A stretch of 64,000 nucleotides of DNA, taken from positions 32,415 to 96,414 of the forward strand of contig NZ_JAKKIE010000009.1 of assembly GCF_021742065.1 (NCBI RefSeq), given 5' to 3'. The notes beneath the pieces are model-generated. The model was given only the letters and a program-made list of their open reading frames with translations, searched no databases and had not been told where the DNA came from. Positions 27,207-36,885 of this stretch are shown piece after piece. The DNA is from Rhizorhapis sp. SPR117 (GTDB taxonomy: Bacteria; Pseudomonadota; Alphaproteobacteria; Sphingomonadales; Sphingomonadaceae). How positions within the stretch are numbered: position 1 is the first letter of the stretch; every line of letters starts with the position of its first letter. Position numbers and translations under genes: made by a program.

Positions 27207-29330
27207 ATGACAATTGTCACCATCGCCATAGCGTGCGGCCTGTTGGCCGTGCTCTACGGAATCTTTACCAGTCGGCAGGTGCTGAGCGCCTCGCCAGGCA
27301 ATGAAAAGATGCAAGAGATCGCCGCTGCGATTCAGGAGGGGGCGAAAGCCTATCTGGGTCGCCAATATCGCACCATCGCCATGGTTGGCGTTGTGGTTGC
27401 GGTCATTGTTTTCTATTTTCTGGGTGCGACATCGGCGCTTGGATTTGTGCTGGGTGCGGTGCTTTCGGGTGCTGCGGGATATGTCGGCATGAACATTTCA
27501 GTTCGCGCCAATGTACGCACTGCCGAAGCCGCGCGAACCAGTTTGCAAAGCGGCCTGACGGTAGCTTTCCGCGCGGGTGCAATCACCGGCATGCTGGTGG
27601 CGGGCCTCGCCCTGCTCGCGATTTCTGTCTTTTTCTGGTATCTGACCGGACCGGCGGGGATGACAGTCAAGGACCGCACGGTCATCGACGCGCTGGTGGC
27701 GTTGGCTTTTGGTGCTTCATTGATTTCAATCTTTGCGCGGCTTGGTGGCGGTATCTTTACCAAGGCCGCGGATGTCGGCGCGGATCTTGTTGGCAAGGTT
27801 GAGGCTGGCATTCCCGAGGATGACCCCCGCAATCCGGCGGTCATTGCCGATAATGTGGGCGACAATGTGGGCGACTGCGCCGGCATGGCCGCCGATCTGT
27901 TCGAAACCTATGTGGTGACGATTGGCGCGACCATGGTGCTGACTGCTCTGTTGGTCGATGTCGGCGTCACCGAGCTGACGCAGCTTATGAGTTTGCCGTT
28001 GGCCGTCGGCGGGGCGTGCATCATCACGTCGATCATCGGCACCTATTTTGTCCGGCTGGGTAGCAGCCAGTCGATCATGGGAGCGCTTTACAAGGGCTTT
28101 CTGACCACGGCGATCCTTTCGATCCCGGCGATTTGTTATGTCACCTGGCGCGTATTGGGCGACATGAATGCACCTATCGGCGGCGGTCTAACCGGCGAGA
28201 ACAGCTTTACCGGCATGGACCTGTTCTGGTCGATGATGGTGGGCCTGGGCGTGACTGGCCTGATTGTCTGGATCACTGAATATTATACCGGCACCAATTT
28301 CCGTCCGGTCAAATCCATCGCCCGTGCATCCTTGACCGGGCATGGCACCAACGTGATCCAGGGGCTGGCGATTTCGCTGGAATCGACCGCTCTGCCTACG
28401 CTGGTGATCTGCGTCGGCATCATCATCAGCTATTCGCTGGCAGGCCTGATCGGCATTGCTTTTGCCGCAACGGCGATGTTGGCGCTGGCCGGCATGGTGG
28501 TGGCACTTGATGCCTATGGTCCGGTAACGGACAATGCGGGCGGCATTGCCGAAATGGCGGGCATGGATGACGAAGTCCGTGGCCGTACCGATGCGCTGGA
28601 TGCGGTTGGCAACACGACCAAGGCGGTGACGAAGGGCTATGCCATCGGATCGGCGGGCCTTGCGGCACTGGTGCTGTTCGGGGCCTATACGGAGGATCTG
28701 AAATTCTACAACAGCGCGCTTGGTTTGACCGAGCCGGTCGATTTCAGCCTGTCGAACCCCTATGTCATCGTTGGCCTGCTGCTCGGCGCATTATTGCCTT
28801 ATCTGTTCGGTGCGATGGGCATGACCGCCGTCGGCCGTGCGGCGGGTGCCGTGGTGGAAGAAGTGCGGGGTCAGTTCCGCGACAATCCGGGTATCATGGC
28901 CGGGACCAGCAAGCCCGATTATGGCCGCACGGTTGATCTGGTCACCAAGGCAGCTATCCGGGAAATGGTCCTCCCGTCGCTACTTCCGGTGTTCGCTCCG
29001 ATCGTGGTGTATTTCCTCATTGCGTGGGTTGGCGGCGTTGCCAATGGCTTTGCCGCGCTGGGCGCATTGCTGCTGGGCGTGATTGTTTCGGGGCTGTTCG
29101 TCGCCATTTCGATGACGAGCGGCGGCGGTGCATGGGACAATGCGAAGAAATATATCGAGGACGGTAATCATGGCGGCAAGGGCAGCGAAGCCCACAAGGC
29201 CGCCGTCACTGGCGATACCGTAGGCGATCCGTATAAGGATACGGCTGGCCCTGCGGTCAACCCGATGATCAAGATCACCAACATCGTCGCACTATTGCTG
29301 CTTGCGGCCCTGGCGCACGCAGCAACGTAA
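27207..29330 (+). CDS. hppA: K+-independent H+-translocating membrane pyrophosphatase
   Basis: The roughly 707-residue, multi-span integral membrane protein couples pyrophosphate hydrolysis to proton export. The pyrophosphate and Mg site is represented by [21 protein letters not shown] near 214-234 and a second acidic set near the C-terminus ([14 protein letters not shown]). The sequence GNTTKA, with Lys at about residue 472, replaces the Ala found in K+-dependent enzymes, so the potassium-independent class is predicted. The start is ATG 27207 behind AAGAGGAA. Confidence 0.95.
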   Translation: MTIVTIAIACGLLAVLYGIFTSRQVLSASPGNEKMQEIAAAIQEGAKAYLGRQYRTIAMVGVVVAVIVFYFLGATSALGFVLGAVLSGAAGYVGMNISVRANVRTAEAARTSLQSGLTVAFRAGAITGMLVAGLALLAISVFFWYLTGPAGMTVKDRTVIDALVALAFGASLISIFARLGGGIFTKAADVGADLVGKVEAGIPEDDPRNPAVIADNVGDNVGDCAGMAADLFETYVVTIGATMVLTALLVDVGVTELTQLMSLPLAVGGACIITSIIGTYFVRLGSSQSIMGALYKGFLTTAILSIPAICYVTWRVLGDMNAPIGGGLTGENSFTGMDLFWSMMVGLGVTGLIVWITEYYTGTNFRPVKSIARASLTGHGTNVIQGLAISLESTALPTLVICVGIIISYSLAGLIGIAFAATAMLALAGMVVALDAYGPVTDNAGGIAEMAGMDDEVRGRTDALDAVGNTTKAVTKGYAIGSAGLAALVLFGAYTEDLKFYNSALGLTEPVDFSLSNPYVIVGLLLGALLPYLFGAMGMTAVGRAAGAVVEEVRGQFRDNPGIMAGTSKPDYGRTVDLVTKAAIREMVLPSLLPVFAPIVVYFLIAWVGGVANGFAALGALLLGVIVSGLFVAISMTSGGGAWDNAKKYIEDGNHGGKGSEAHKAAVTGDTVGDPYKDTAGPAVNPMIKITNIVALLLLAALAHAAT

Positions 29331-29413
29331 AAGGAAATGCAGTTTCCGGCATGCGATGGATATTTATGGCTTGCTGGAGTCGATATTTCTGATCCTGATG
29401 GGGCGGTCCGCCG

Positions 29414-30772
29414 ATGAGCGGGCCGCCCCATGACATTTCCTTCACCCAGGCAACGAAAGTATGGGTTCGCATCGCGCTTTTGAGCTTTGGCGGTCCTGCC
29501 GGACAGATTGCGGTGATGCACCGCATATTGGTCGAGGAAAAGAAGTGGATTGGCGAGGAGCGTTTTCTCCACGCGCTCAATTTCTGCATGCTGCTGCCGG
29601 GACCGGAGGCGCAACAGCTTGCCACCTATATCGGGTGGCTGCTGCACCGGGTAAAGGGAGGCCTTGTAGCAGGTCTGTTGTTCATCCTTCCGGGCGCAAT
29701 CGCCATCATGGCGCTTTCGTGGCTCTATGTGCTCTATGGACAGGCCGGGCCTGTCGCCGCGCTGTTCTTTGGATTGAAGGCGGCGGTGCTTGCCATCGTG
29801 TTCCAGGCGGTAGTCCGTATTGGCAAACATGCACTCGGAAACCGGTTCCGCTTTGGCCTTGCGGCTGTTGCCTTTGCTGCGATTTTCTTTCTGAACGCTC
29901 CTTTCCCGCTGGTGATTTTTGCGGCGGGGGTGACAGGCTGGATCGCAGGGCGAAGCGGCAGTCACGCATTGAACGGCGGCGGCCATGGTTCCATAGGCGG
30001 CAATGTTTTCAGCGATGCTGACAGTGCGCTTGGTTCAGGCATTCCCGATCATGCCCGTGCCGCTTTTTGGCAGACAGCAGGCGTTGCCTCTGTTCTGCTT
30101 GTTCTGTGGCTGACCCCAGTCGGTCTGCTTCTTGCCTTCGCGCCGGAAGACTCTGTATTTGCCGCAATTGGCAGTTTCTTCTCCCAAATGGCGGTGCTGA
30201 CCTTTGGCGGGGCCTATGCTGTCCTCGCCTGGGTCGGGCAGGCAGCGGTCGAACATTATCACTGGCTCAGTCCGCGTGAGATGCTGGATGGACTGGGGCT
30301 GGCGGAAACCACGCCCGGCCCGCTGATCATGGTCACGCAATATGTGGGTTTCCTTGGTGCCTATCGAAACCCGGGCGATCTGCCGCCGCTACTTGCCGGA
30401 ACGCTGGGCGGCTTGCTGACCACCTGGGTCACCTTTACGCCATGCTTTTTGTGGATATTCCTGGGCGCGCCATTCATTGAGCGGCTGCGCGAAAACCGGG
30501 CGCTTGCATCCGCGATGGCGGCGATCACGGCCGCTGTCGTCGGCGTGATATTGAACCTGGCGCTCTGGTTCGCCCTCCATTTCTGGTTTGCACAGGTGGA
30601 GGAACGCGCTTTTGGCCCCATCCGCCTATATCTTCCTGACCCTGCAAGCCTCGATCTGCTTGCCCTGGCCCTCTCGGCAGCGGCGATGGCAGGTATGTTT
30701 TGGTTTCGCATGAGCCCCTTTCGACTTCTGGGGCTTTGTGCGGTGGCAGGCCTACTGGTCAGATTGGTTTAG
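29414..30772 (+). CDS. chrA: Chromate efflux transporter
   Basis: This 452-residue polytopic membrane protein belongs to the CHR family and appears to be the long two-domain form. Each half has the family signature: FGGPAGQIAVMH with LPGPEAQQLATYIGW in the first, and TFGGAYAVLAWVGQAA with ETTPGPLIMVTQYVGFL in the second. CHR proteins export chromate, in exchange for protons in characterised cases. No chrB regulator is adjacent, so resistance function is an inference. Confidence 0.92.
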   Translation: MSGPPHDISFTQATKVWVRIALLSFGGPAGQIAVMHRILVEEKKWIGEERFLHALNFCMLLPGPEAQQLATYIGWLLHRVKGGLVAGLLFILPGAIAIMALSWLYVLYGQAGPVAALFFGLKAAVLAIVFQAVVRIGKHALGNRFRFGLAAVAFAAIFFLNAPFPLVIFAAGVTGWIAGRSGSHALNGGGHGSIGGNVFSDADSALGSGIPDHARAAFWQTAGVASVLLVLWLTPVGLLLAFAPEDSVFAAIGSFFSQMAVLTFGGAYAVLAWVGQAAVEHYHWLSPREMLDGLGLAETTPGPLIMVTQYVGFLGAYRNPGDLPPLLAGTLGGLLTTWVTFTPCFLWIFLGAPFIERLRENRALASAMAAITAAVVGVILNLALWFALHFWFAQVEERAFGPIRLYLPDPASLDLLALALSAAAMAGMFWFRMSPFRLLGLCAVAGLLVRLV

Positions 30773-30856
30773 CCTTGCTCCAACCATTGCGCCGACGCGC
30801 GACAATGGCTGGATGCCGCCAATGCAGTGGCCGAACGGCTGAGGTGATCACATGCG

Positions 30857-30928
30857 TTGACGAATGGCGCGCGCGCCCTGTATATGATGGCCTGCAACAA
30901 GGGCGGTCCACGTGGGACCGCCTTTTTT
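30857..30928 (+). promoter_or_regulatory. Promoter-like boxes immediately followed by a terminator-type hairpin upstream of argD
   Basis: TTGACG (30857-30862) and TATATG (30881-30886) form a sigma70-like pair with an 18-bp spacer. Directly downstream, GGCGGTCC (30902-30909) and GGACCGCC (30915-30922) make a perfect 8-bp stem followed by six T residues (30923-30928). The hairpin could end transcripts from chrA, or it could be an attenuator for argD, whose ATG lies 38 bp further on. The sequence alone does not decide. Confidence 0.6.
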
Positions 30929-30966
30929 GCTTTGTTTCATTTGTCAAACAGAGGAAGGCCAAACCC

Positions 30967-32154
30967 ATGTCGATCACGCCGCTCATGCCCGTATATCCCC
31001 GGTGCAATGTGCGTCCGGTGCGAGGGGAAGGCTGTTACCTGTTCGGCGAACGCGGAGAGCGCTATCTGGATTTCGCGGCCGGCATTGCGGTGAACCTGCT
31101 GGGTCATGGTCACCCGCATCTGGTGCGGGCGATTCAGGAACAGGCCGCGACGCTGATGCATGTGTCGAACTTGTATGGCAGTCCGCAGGGTGAAAGCCTG
31201 GCGCAGCGGTTGGTGGACAACACATTTGCCGACACGGTATTCTTCACCAATAGCGGAGCCGAAGCGCTGGAATGCGCGATCAAGACGGCACGGCGCTATC
31301 ATTATGCCAACGGCAATCCGCAGCGGCACAAGCTGATCACATTTTCCAATGCTTTTCACGGGCGAACGCTGGGCACCATTTCGGCAACCGACCAGCCCAA
31401 GATGCGCGATGGCTTCGAACCGTTGCTGCCCGGTTTTCAGGTAGTAACGTTCAATGATCTGGAAGCAGCGCTGGCCGCGGTCGATGACTGCACGGCGGGT
31501 TTCCTGCTGGAACCGATCCAGGGCGAAGGCGGCATTTTGCCAGCGACTCCGGAATTCCTGAAAGGCCTGCGTCAGGCTTGCGACGAACAGGGCCTGATCC
31601 TGATCTTTGATGAGGTGCAGTGCGGCGTTGCGCGGACCGGCACGTTGTTTGCCTATGAACAATATGGCGTCACACCGGACATCATGGCCATCGCCAAAGG
31701 TATTGGCGGCGGTTTTCCGCTTGGCGCCTGCCTTGCGACCGAGGAAGCGGCCAAAGGCATGGTGATCGGAACGCATGGATCGACTTATGGCGGCAATCCA
31801 TTGGCGATGGCGGCGGGCAATGCCGTGCTCGATGTGATTCTTGTGCCGGAATTCATGGAGCATGTGCAGAGGATGAGCGAGCGACTGCGCGCCAGCCTGG
31901 AACAGATGATCCCCAATCATGACGAACTGTTCGACAGCGTGCGGGGCATGGGGTTGATGCTGGGGTTGAAGCTGAAGTCGGACAGCCGGGCCTTTGTGGC
32001 GCATTTGCGTGACCGGCATGGTCTGCTGACTGTAGCAGCGGGCGACAATGTCGTGCGCCTGTTGCCGCCGCTGGTGATTGGAGAAAATCATATCGCCGAA
32101 TGCATTGAAAAACTGTCGGCGGGTGCAAAAGATTATGAGGTTCCAGTCTCTTGA
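30967..32154 (+). CDS. argD: Acetylornithine (possibly also succinyldiaminopimelate) aminotransferase
   Basis: This 395-residue class III PLP aminotransferase acts in arginine synthesis and often also in lysine synthesis. It has FTNSGAEALECAIKTAR, NAFHGRTLGTIS, the LIFDEVQCG metal/PLP-ring motif and the PLP lysine in IMAIAKGIGGGFPLGA. The start at ATG 30967 follows AGAGGAAGG; an upstream in-frame extension would cover the promoter and hairpin. It is followed by argF, giving an argD-argF pair split by a repeat element. Confidence 0.95.
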   Translation: MSITPLMPVYPRCNVRPVRGEGCYLFGERGERYLDFAAGIAVNLLGHGHPHLVRAIQEQAATLMHVSNLYGSPQGESLAQRLVDNTFADTVFFTNSGAEALECAIKTARRYHYANGNPQRHKLITFSNAFHGRTLGTISATDQPKMRDGFEPLLPGFQVVTFNDLEAALAAVDDCTAGFLLEPIQGEGGILPATPEFLKGLRQACDEQGLILIFDEVQCGVARTGTLFAYEQYGVTPDIMAIAKGIGGGFPLGACLATEEAAKGMVIGTHGSTYGGNPLAMAAGNAVLDVILVPEFMEHVQRMSERLRASLEQMIPNHDELFDSVRGMGLMLGLKLKSDSRAFVAHLRDRHGLLTVAAGDNVVRLLPPLVIGENHIAECIEKLSAGAKDYEVPVS

Positions 32155-32164
32155 TCTGATTGTA

Positions 32165-32280
32165 CCCCTTCTTCGTTCATCCTGAGTAGGGACTGAGCGC
32201 AGTCGAAGGCCCGTATCGAAGGATCCTTCGATACGCCATTTCGACAAGCTCAATGGCTACTCAGGACGAGCGGAAAGGGG
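32165..32280. repeat. Composite palindromic repeat between argD and argF
   Basis: The outer arms, CCCCTTCTTCGTTCATCCTG-AGTAG and CTACTCAGGACGAGCGGAAA-GGGG, are nearly inverted copies. The centre holds the perfect 24-bp palindrome CGTATCGAAGGA/TCCTTCGATACG at 32212-32235. In between, TGAGCGCAGTCGAAGG and TTCGACAAGCTCAATGG repeat a motif widely scattered in sphingomonad-type genomes. It could form a long cruciform or an mRNA hairpin between the two arg genes. Confidence 0.8.
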
Positions 32281-32296
32281 GTGAGGGGAACTTGAA

Positions 32297-33226
32297 ATGA
32301 CAAGACATTTTCTGAACTTATCCGATGCGGGCGGCGATGCGATTGCCGCGATGCTGAACGACGCGCAGGACCGCAAGGCAAAGCGCAAGGGGTGGCCCAA
32401 GGGCGCGGCGGACGCCGACATACCGCTTGCGGGGCATGTGCTGGCCATGATCTTCGAGAAGAATTCGACTCGCACCCGCGTATCGTTTGATATGGCGATC
32501 CGTCAGCTTGGCGGCACCAGTATCTTGCTGGAAGCGGGGGCGATGCAGCTTGGGCGTGGCGAAACCGTGGCAGATACGGCCCGGGTACTGTCGCGCTATG
32601 TCGATGCGATCATGATCCGCACCGACGATCATAGCAAGATCGAGGAACTGGCGCACCATGCTGAAGTCCCGGTCATCAATGGCCTGACCGATTTGTCGCA
32701 CCCGTGCCAGATCATGGCGGATCTTTTGACGGTGATCGAACATGGCAAGGCGCTGCCGGGCCTGGAATGGGCATGGCTGGGCGATGGCAACAACGTGCTG
32801 CATTCGATCGTCGAGGCGGCGGGCCTGATGAAATTCAACGTCCGTGTTGGTGTGCCACAGGGCTATGATCCCGACCCGTCTTTCGCCGATATCGCGCGCG
32901 CGCGCGGATCACAGGTGCTACTGACCCGCGATGCAATGGAAGCGGCGCGGGGCGCCGATGTCATTGTTGCCGACACCTGGATTTCCATGGGGCAAGCCCA
33001 TGCCGAGGAAAAGCTGAAGGCCATGATGCCCTATCAGGTGACGGAAGAACTGATGGCATTGGCCAAACCCGACGCGAAATTCCTTCATTGCCTGCCTGCC
33101 CACCGCGGCGAGGAAGTGACCGAGGGCGTGATCGACGGGCCGCAATCGCTAATCTGGGATGAAGCGGAAAATCGTCTTCATGCCCAGAAATCGGTGCTGC
33201 TCTGGGCGCTGGGGCAGCTGGGTTGA
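32297..33226 (+). CDS. argF: Ornithine carbamoyltransferase
   Basis: This 309-residue transferase makes citrulline from ornithine and carbamoyl phosphate. The carbamoyl-phosphate motif STRTR is near residue 56. HPCQ follows in the first domain, and the ornithine-loop [13 protein letters not shown] near the C-terminus. Length and domain order are standard. It probably shares a transcript with argD upstream and hslO 27 bp downstream. Confidence 0.97.
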   Translation: MTRHFLNLSDAGGDAIAAMLNDAQDRKAKRKGWPKGAADADIPLAGHVLAMIFEKNSTRTRVSFDMAIRQLGGTSILLEAGAMQLGRGETVADTARVLSRYVDAIMIRTDDHSKIEELAHHAEVPVINGLTDLSHPCQIMADLLTVIEHGKALPGLEWAWLGDGNNVLHSIVEAAGLMKFNVRVGVPQGYDPDPSFADIARARGSQVLLTRDAMEAARGADVIVADTWISMGQAHAEEKLKAMMPYQVTEELMALAKPDAKFLHCLPAHRGEEVTEGVIDGPQSLIWDEAENRLHAQKSVLLWALGQLG

Positions 33227-33253
33227 AATTTACGAACGGACGGAGTCTGGATA

Positions 33254-34171
33254 TTGGCCTCTGACAGTGCACGATCGGCGGACCTTGATCGCACCATCGG
33301 TTTTTCCATTGCCGCCCGTCATGTGCGCGGGCGAGTGGTGCGGCTGGGACCGGTTTTGCATGAGATTCTGTCCGCCCACGCTTATCCGCCGGTTATCGAA
33401 AGACTGCTGGCGGAGGCCTTGGCACTGACGGCGCTGTTGGGCACCACATTGAAGGATACAGATGGCCAACTGACCATACAGGCACAGACGGAAAATGGTG
33501 TCGTTGAGTTGCTGGTGTGTGACTATCTGGGCGGTGAACTGCGCGGCTATGTGAAATTCGACGCGGATCGCCTGGCCGAACAGCCCGCCGATCCGACGCT
33601 GTTTGCGTTGTTCGGCAAGGGTTTTCTGGCCATCACCTTTGATCAGGCGGCATCGGGCGAGCGTTATCAGGGCATTGTGCCGCTGGAGGGGGCATCGCTG
33701 GGCGAAGCCGCTGAGCATTATTTCAGTCAGTCTGAGCAGATCCCCAGTTTCGTGCGGATCACCATGCGGCACGATGCGGCACAAGGCTGCGTTGCGGCGG
33801 GCCTGCTATTGCAGCATCTGGCCGAAGGTGAGGAGGGACGCGAACGGTTGCATGTGCGGATGGACCATCCTGAATGGGAACATGTGCATGCCCTTGCGCA
33901 GACCCTGAAAGACGCGGAACTGAGTGACGCATCGTTGCCGCTGGAAGACATTGTCTGGCGACTTTTCCATGAGGAGGAGGAAATTCGCGTCCTTCCTTCC
34001 ACGGTCCTTACCAAAGGCTGCCGATGCAATGCCGACTATATCCGCGGAGTAATCAGCCGCTTTCCCGTTGATCAGCGCGCGGAAATGGCCGATGATTCAG
34101 GTACGATCAATGTCGATTGCGCCTTTTGTTCACGCATATTTGCAGTGAACGCGCATAGTTTGCTGAATTAA
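33254..34171 (+). CDS. hslO: Redox-regulated chaperonin Hsp33
   Basis: The 305-residue protein is a holdase activated by oxidative stress. Four zinc-binding cysteines are visible near the C-terminus as C256-x-C258 and C289-x2-C292, the redox switch of the family. The N-terminal region (PVIERLLAEALALTALLG) and the GxxxxxxLEG-type central segment match Hsp33. The start is a TTG at 33254, giving MASDSARSADLD; no better ATG is in frame nearby. It lies 27 bp after argF. Confidence 0.94.
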   Translation: MASDSARSADLDRTIGFSIAARHVRGRVVRLGPVLHEILSAHAYPPVIERLLAEALALTALLGTTLKDTDGQLTIQAQTENGVVELLVCDYLGGELRGYVKFDADRLAEQPADPTLFALFGKGFLAITFDQAASGERYQGIVPLEGASLGEAAEHYFSQSEQIPSFVRITMRHDAAQGCVAAGLLLQHLAEGEEGRERLHVRMDHPEWEHVHALAQTLKDAELSDASLPLEDIVWRLFHEEEEIRVLPSTVLTKGCRCNADYIRGVISRFPVDQRAEMADDSGTINVDCAFCSRIFAVNAHSLLN

Positions 34172-34337
34172 CGTCAGCACATACGGCTTCAATGGTGGCC
34201 ATCCTGGCATAATTGTGGCGACTATGTTCCGTTTCGAATATGAAATTGCCATAATTTCTTTTTATAAAAAATGTTGGGGCGAGATCGTTGTCTTTGCTGG
34301 GGGCAAAGCGGCGTGCGACGATCCTGGGGAATTGAAT

Positions 34338-34748
34338 ATGACTAAAGTGCGATCCCGGCGCTTGGCCATGGCGATTGCCGGCATGTGGGCGACCCTTACC
34401 GGCGCCGCACCGGCGCATGCGCCCGGTCTTGCCGCCCTAAACGGTCTGGAAAAAGGCGCGTGGGAATTGCACGCGCGCGAGCCGGGCGGGACGGATATTA
34501 ATCTCTGCCTGGGCAATCCGATCCAGCTATTGCAGGTTTTTCACGCCGGCAACCAATGCACCCGTTATATCATAGAGGATGAAGCCAAAGTGGTGACGGT
34601 GCATTATAGCTGTCCTGGGGCGGGACATGGCCGCACCACCGTGCGGATCGAAACGGCCCGGCTGGTGCAAATCCATACGCAGGGCATCGCACGAGGTGCG
34701 CCATTCTCCCTTTGGATGGAGGGGCGGCGCAAGGGTGAATGCCGTTAA
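34338..34748 (+). CDS. Small exported protein, DUF3617-like
   Basis: About 136 residues from ATG 34338. A basic start and a hydrophobic stretch ending in APAHA indicate a signal peptide. The mature part begins with a GAWELHAREPGG strand and contains three spaced cysteines (NLCLG, NQCTRY, YSCPG) and a final GECR. This pattern is like the DUF3617 periplasmic proteins, whose role is unknown. An AT-rich 166-bp gap lies upstream, and a strong terminator follows at 34834. Confidence 0.65.
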   Translation: MTKVRSRRLAMAIAGMWATLTGAAPAHAPGLAALNGLEKGAWELHAREPGGTDINLCLGNPIQLLQVFHAGNQCTRYIIEDEAKVVTVHYSCPGAGHGRTTVRIETARLVQIHTQGIARGAPFSLWMEGRRKGECR

Positions 34749-34833
34749 CCACATATTTATCTCTGGTCAGTAAAAGGATTGAGTGCCCCCTTTGGCACAC
34801 TTTCCTCCCTTAATCGGCTGATACAGCCTGACT

Positions 34834-34866
34834 GGGCCGCCCGTAAAAAGGCGGCCCGATTTTTTT
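34834..34866 (+). terminator. Rho-independent terminator after the DUF3617-like gene
   Basis: GGGCCGCC (34834-34841) pairs perfectly with GGCGGCCC (34850-34857) around an 8-base A-rich loop. A run of seven T residues begins at 34860. It separates the DUF3617-like gene from queC 66 bp downstream. Confidence 0.85.
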
Positions 34867-34931
34867 GCAGCGTTGTTTATTGGCGCTCCGCCCTTGCAAC
34901 AGGCGGCATTGGGGCGTAGCGGCCCTTTCCC

Positions 34932-35621
34932 ATGTCCGGTCCGCAAAAAAGCGCAGTTGTCCTCCTGTCAGGAGGACTCGATTCGATGGTCTCGGCCGCG
35001 CTGGCGCGAGAGGCGGGCTATGTCCTCCATGTTCTGACGATCGACTATAATCAGCGGCATCGGGTGGAACTCGAATCGGCTGCACATATTGCTCAGGTAT
35101 TGGGCGCTGCGGCGCACATCGTGCTGCCGCTCAATCTGCGCGCTTTTGGAGGATCGGCACTGACGGCCGATATTGCTGTGCCCAAGGACGGCGTGGGAAG
35201 TGCGATTCCCGTGACCTATGTGCCCGCACGCAATACCATTTTCCTGTCGCTGGCCCTTGGTCTTGCCGAAGCATGTGGTGCGCGGGATATCTTTATTGGC
35301 GTCAATGCGCTGGATTATTCAGGCTATCCCGATTGCCGCCCGGAATTTATCGAAGCATTTGAAGCCATGGCTACTTTGGCAACACGGGCAGGAGTGGAGG
35401 GTGAGGCCTTCACGATCCATGCGCCGCTCCAGCACATGACCAAGGCGGATATAGCGATACAGGCGCAACGATTGGGCCTGGATGCGGGGATGAGCTGGTC
35501 TTGCTATGATCCGACCGCTGAAGGGCTGCATTGCGGCCTGTGTGACAGTTGCCGCCTGCGGCACAAGGGGTTTGAGGAAGCTGGCTTGCCTGATCCGACA
35601 TTATACGCGACCCTGCCATGA
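34932..35621 (+). CDS. queC: 7-cyano-7-deazaguanine synthase
   Basis: This 229-residue ATP-dependent enzyme converts 7-carboxy-7-deazaguanine to preQ0 in queuosine synthesis. The PP-loop SGGLDS is at residues 13-18. The C-terminal zinc site is seen as SWSCYDP...HCGLCDSCRLRHKGF. It overlaps queE by four bases (ATGA), so the two are translationally coupled. No preQ1 riboswitch was recognised in the short gap after the upstream terminator. Confidence 0.96.
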   Translation: MSGPQKSAVVLLSGGLDSMVSAALAREAGYVLHVLTIDYNQRHRVELESAAHIAQVLGAAAHIVLPLNLRAFGGSALTADIAVPKDGVGSAIPVTYVPARNTIFLSLALGLAEACGARDIFIGVNALDYSGYPDCRPEFIEAFEAMATLATRAGVEGEAFTIHAPLQHMTKADIAIQAQRLGLDAGMSWSCYDPTAEGLHCGLCDSCRLRHKGFEEAGLPDPTLYATLP

Positions 35622-36250
35622 CCTACGCCGTTAAGGAGATGTTCCTGACCTTGCAGGGTGAAGGCGTGCAGGCGGGCCGTCGCGCAGTCTTTCTGCGCTT
35701 TGCCGGATGTAATCTTTGGAGCGGACGGGAAGCGGATCGTGGCAATGCTGTCTGTCGTTTTTGCGATACCGATTTTGTCGGCACGAATGGCGATGGCGGC
35801 GGCAAGTTCGCTGACGCCGACACACTGGCCGACGCGGCATCGGCCTTTTGGGGAAAGGCCGATGGACAGCGCTTCATCGTTCTGACCGGGGGGGAACCCA
35901 TGCTGCAGGTGGACGATGCGCTGGTGGATGCGCTGCATACCCGGAATTTCATGGTTGCGATTGAAAGCAACGGCACCATCGCCGCACATCCCCGTCTCGA
36001 TTGGGTCTGTATCAGCCCAAAAGCGGGAAGCGAAGTCGTGCAGCGGTCGGGCGATGAACTGAAGCTTGTCTGGCCGCAACCGGGCAGCGATGTCGATGAC
36101 ATGGAAGAGTGGGCGTTCGATCATTATCTGATTCAGCCGATGGATAATGAAGATGCAGCCGCCAATCACCGGGCCGCGATTGGTTTCGTGCTGTCGCACC
36201 CCAAATGGCGGCTGTCGGTCCAGACCCACAAATATCTGGGTTTACGGTAA
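35618..36250 (+). CDS. queE: 7-carboxy-7-deazaguanine synthase
   Basis: This 210-residue radical SAM enzyme makes 7-carboxy-7-deazaguanine from carboxytetrahydropterin. The iron-sulfur cysteines are C31, C46 and C49, an expanded C-x14-C-x2-C spacing known for QueE rather than the usual C-x3-C-x2-C. The GGEP motif (VLTGGEPMLQ) binds SAM. It overlaps the end of queC. QueD is not in the window, so the pathway is completed elsewhere. Confidence 0.95.
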   Translation: MTYAVKEMFLTLQGEGVQAGRRAVFLRFAGCNLWSGREADRGNAVCRFCDTDFVGTNGDGGGKFADADTLADAASAFWGKADGQRFIVLTGGEPMLQVDDALVDALHTRNFMVAIESNGTIAAHPRLDWVCISPKAGSEVVQRSGDELKLVWPQPGSDVDDMEEWAFDHYLIQPMDNEDAAANHRAAIGFVLSHPKWRLSVQTHKYLGLR

Positions 36251-36313
36251 ACGAAGGACCGCTTTCCGCTTCCAGGCGTTTCTACTTCGATATCCTGATC
36301 TGGGAGGTTCGCG

Positions 36314-36694
36314 ATGCCAGTGCAATTGAATCATACGATCATATGGTGCCGGGACAAGGAACGGTCGTCCGCCTTTCTGGCCGATATTCTGGGCCGCCCC
36401 GCCCCCGTTCCCTTCCTGCATTTCATGGTGGTCACGCTTGATAACGACGTGTCGCTCGATTTCATGGAAAAGACCGGCGACGTCGCCGCACAGCATTATG
36501 CGTTCCTGATCGGCGAGGATGATTTCGACGCGGTATTTTCTCGCATCCAAGAGCGGGGTCTGACCTTTTGGGCCGATCCGGCACGATCGCAGCCCAACAC
36601 GATCAACCATAACGATGGTGGTCGCGGGTTTTATTTCCAGGACCCCAATGGCCACTCGCTTGAAGTGCTGACACGCCCCTACGGAAGCGGGTAA
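36314..36694 (+). CDS. VOC-superfamily (glyoxalase-fold) protein
   Basis: The 126-residue protein has the paired beta-alpha-beta-beta-beta units of the vicinal oxygen chelate fold. Likely metal ligands are H7 in LNHTI, an acidic/His position mid-protein, and the Glu in the terminal DPNGHSLEVLTRP. Substrate is not predictable: members include glyoxalases, dioxygenases and resistance proteins. It lies 63 bp after queE on the same strand. Confidence 0.85.
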   Translation: MPVQLNHTIIWCRDKERSSAFLADILGRPAPVPFLHFMVVTLDNDVSLDFMEKTGDVAAQHYAFLIGEDDFDAVFSRIQERGLTFWADPARSQPNTINHNDGGRGFYFQDPNGHSLEVLTRPYGSG

Positions 36695-36712
36695 ACTGCC
36701 CTGAATTTGGAT

Positions 36713-36788
36713 TGGTGGAGCCTAGCGGGATCGAACCGCTGACCTCCTGCATGCCATGCAGGCGCTCTCCCAGCTGAGCTAAGGCCCC
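36713..36788 (-). tRNA. tRNA-Ala (anticodon GGC)
   Basis: On the minus strand the 76-nt sequence folds as a complete cloverleaf. The acceptor stem is GGGGCCT with AGGCTCC, the D-arm is GCTC/GAGC, and the anticodon stem CCTGC/GCAGG encloses loop ATGGCAT with anticodon GGC. The T-arm AGCGG/CCGCT surrounds TTCGATC. The CCA end is encoded. Confidence 0.97.
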
Positions 36789-36885
36789 AATATCGTGCGC
36801 CGTCTGGTATCGGCGGGTGAGGCGCATGCCTTTAGGTCAGCATACGCCTCTTTTGCAAGTGGTGATTACGACAAATCAGATAAAA

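Noticed and set aside
34867..34931. preQ1 riboswitch before queC
   Set aside because: The gap is only 65 bp and no characteristic hairpin plus A-rich tail pairing with the ribosome binding site was seen.
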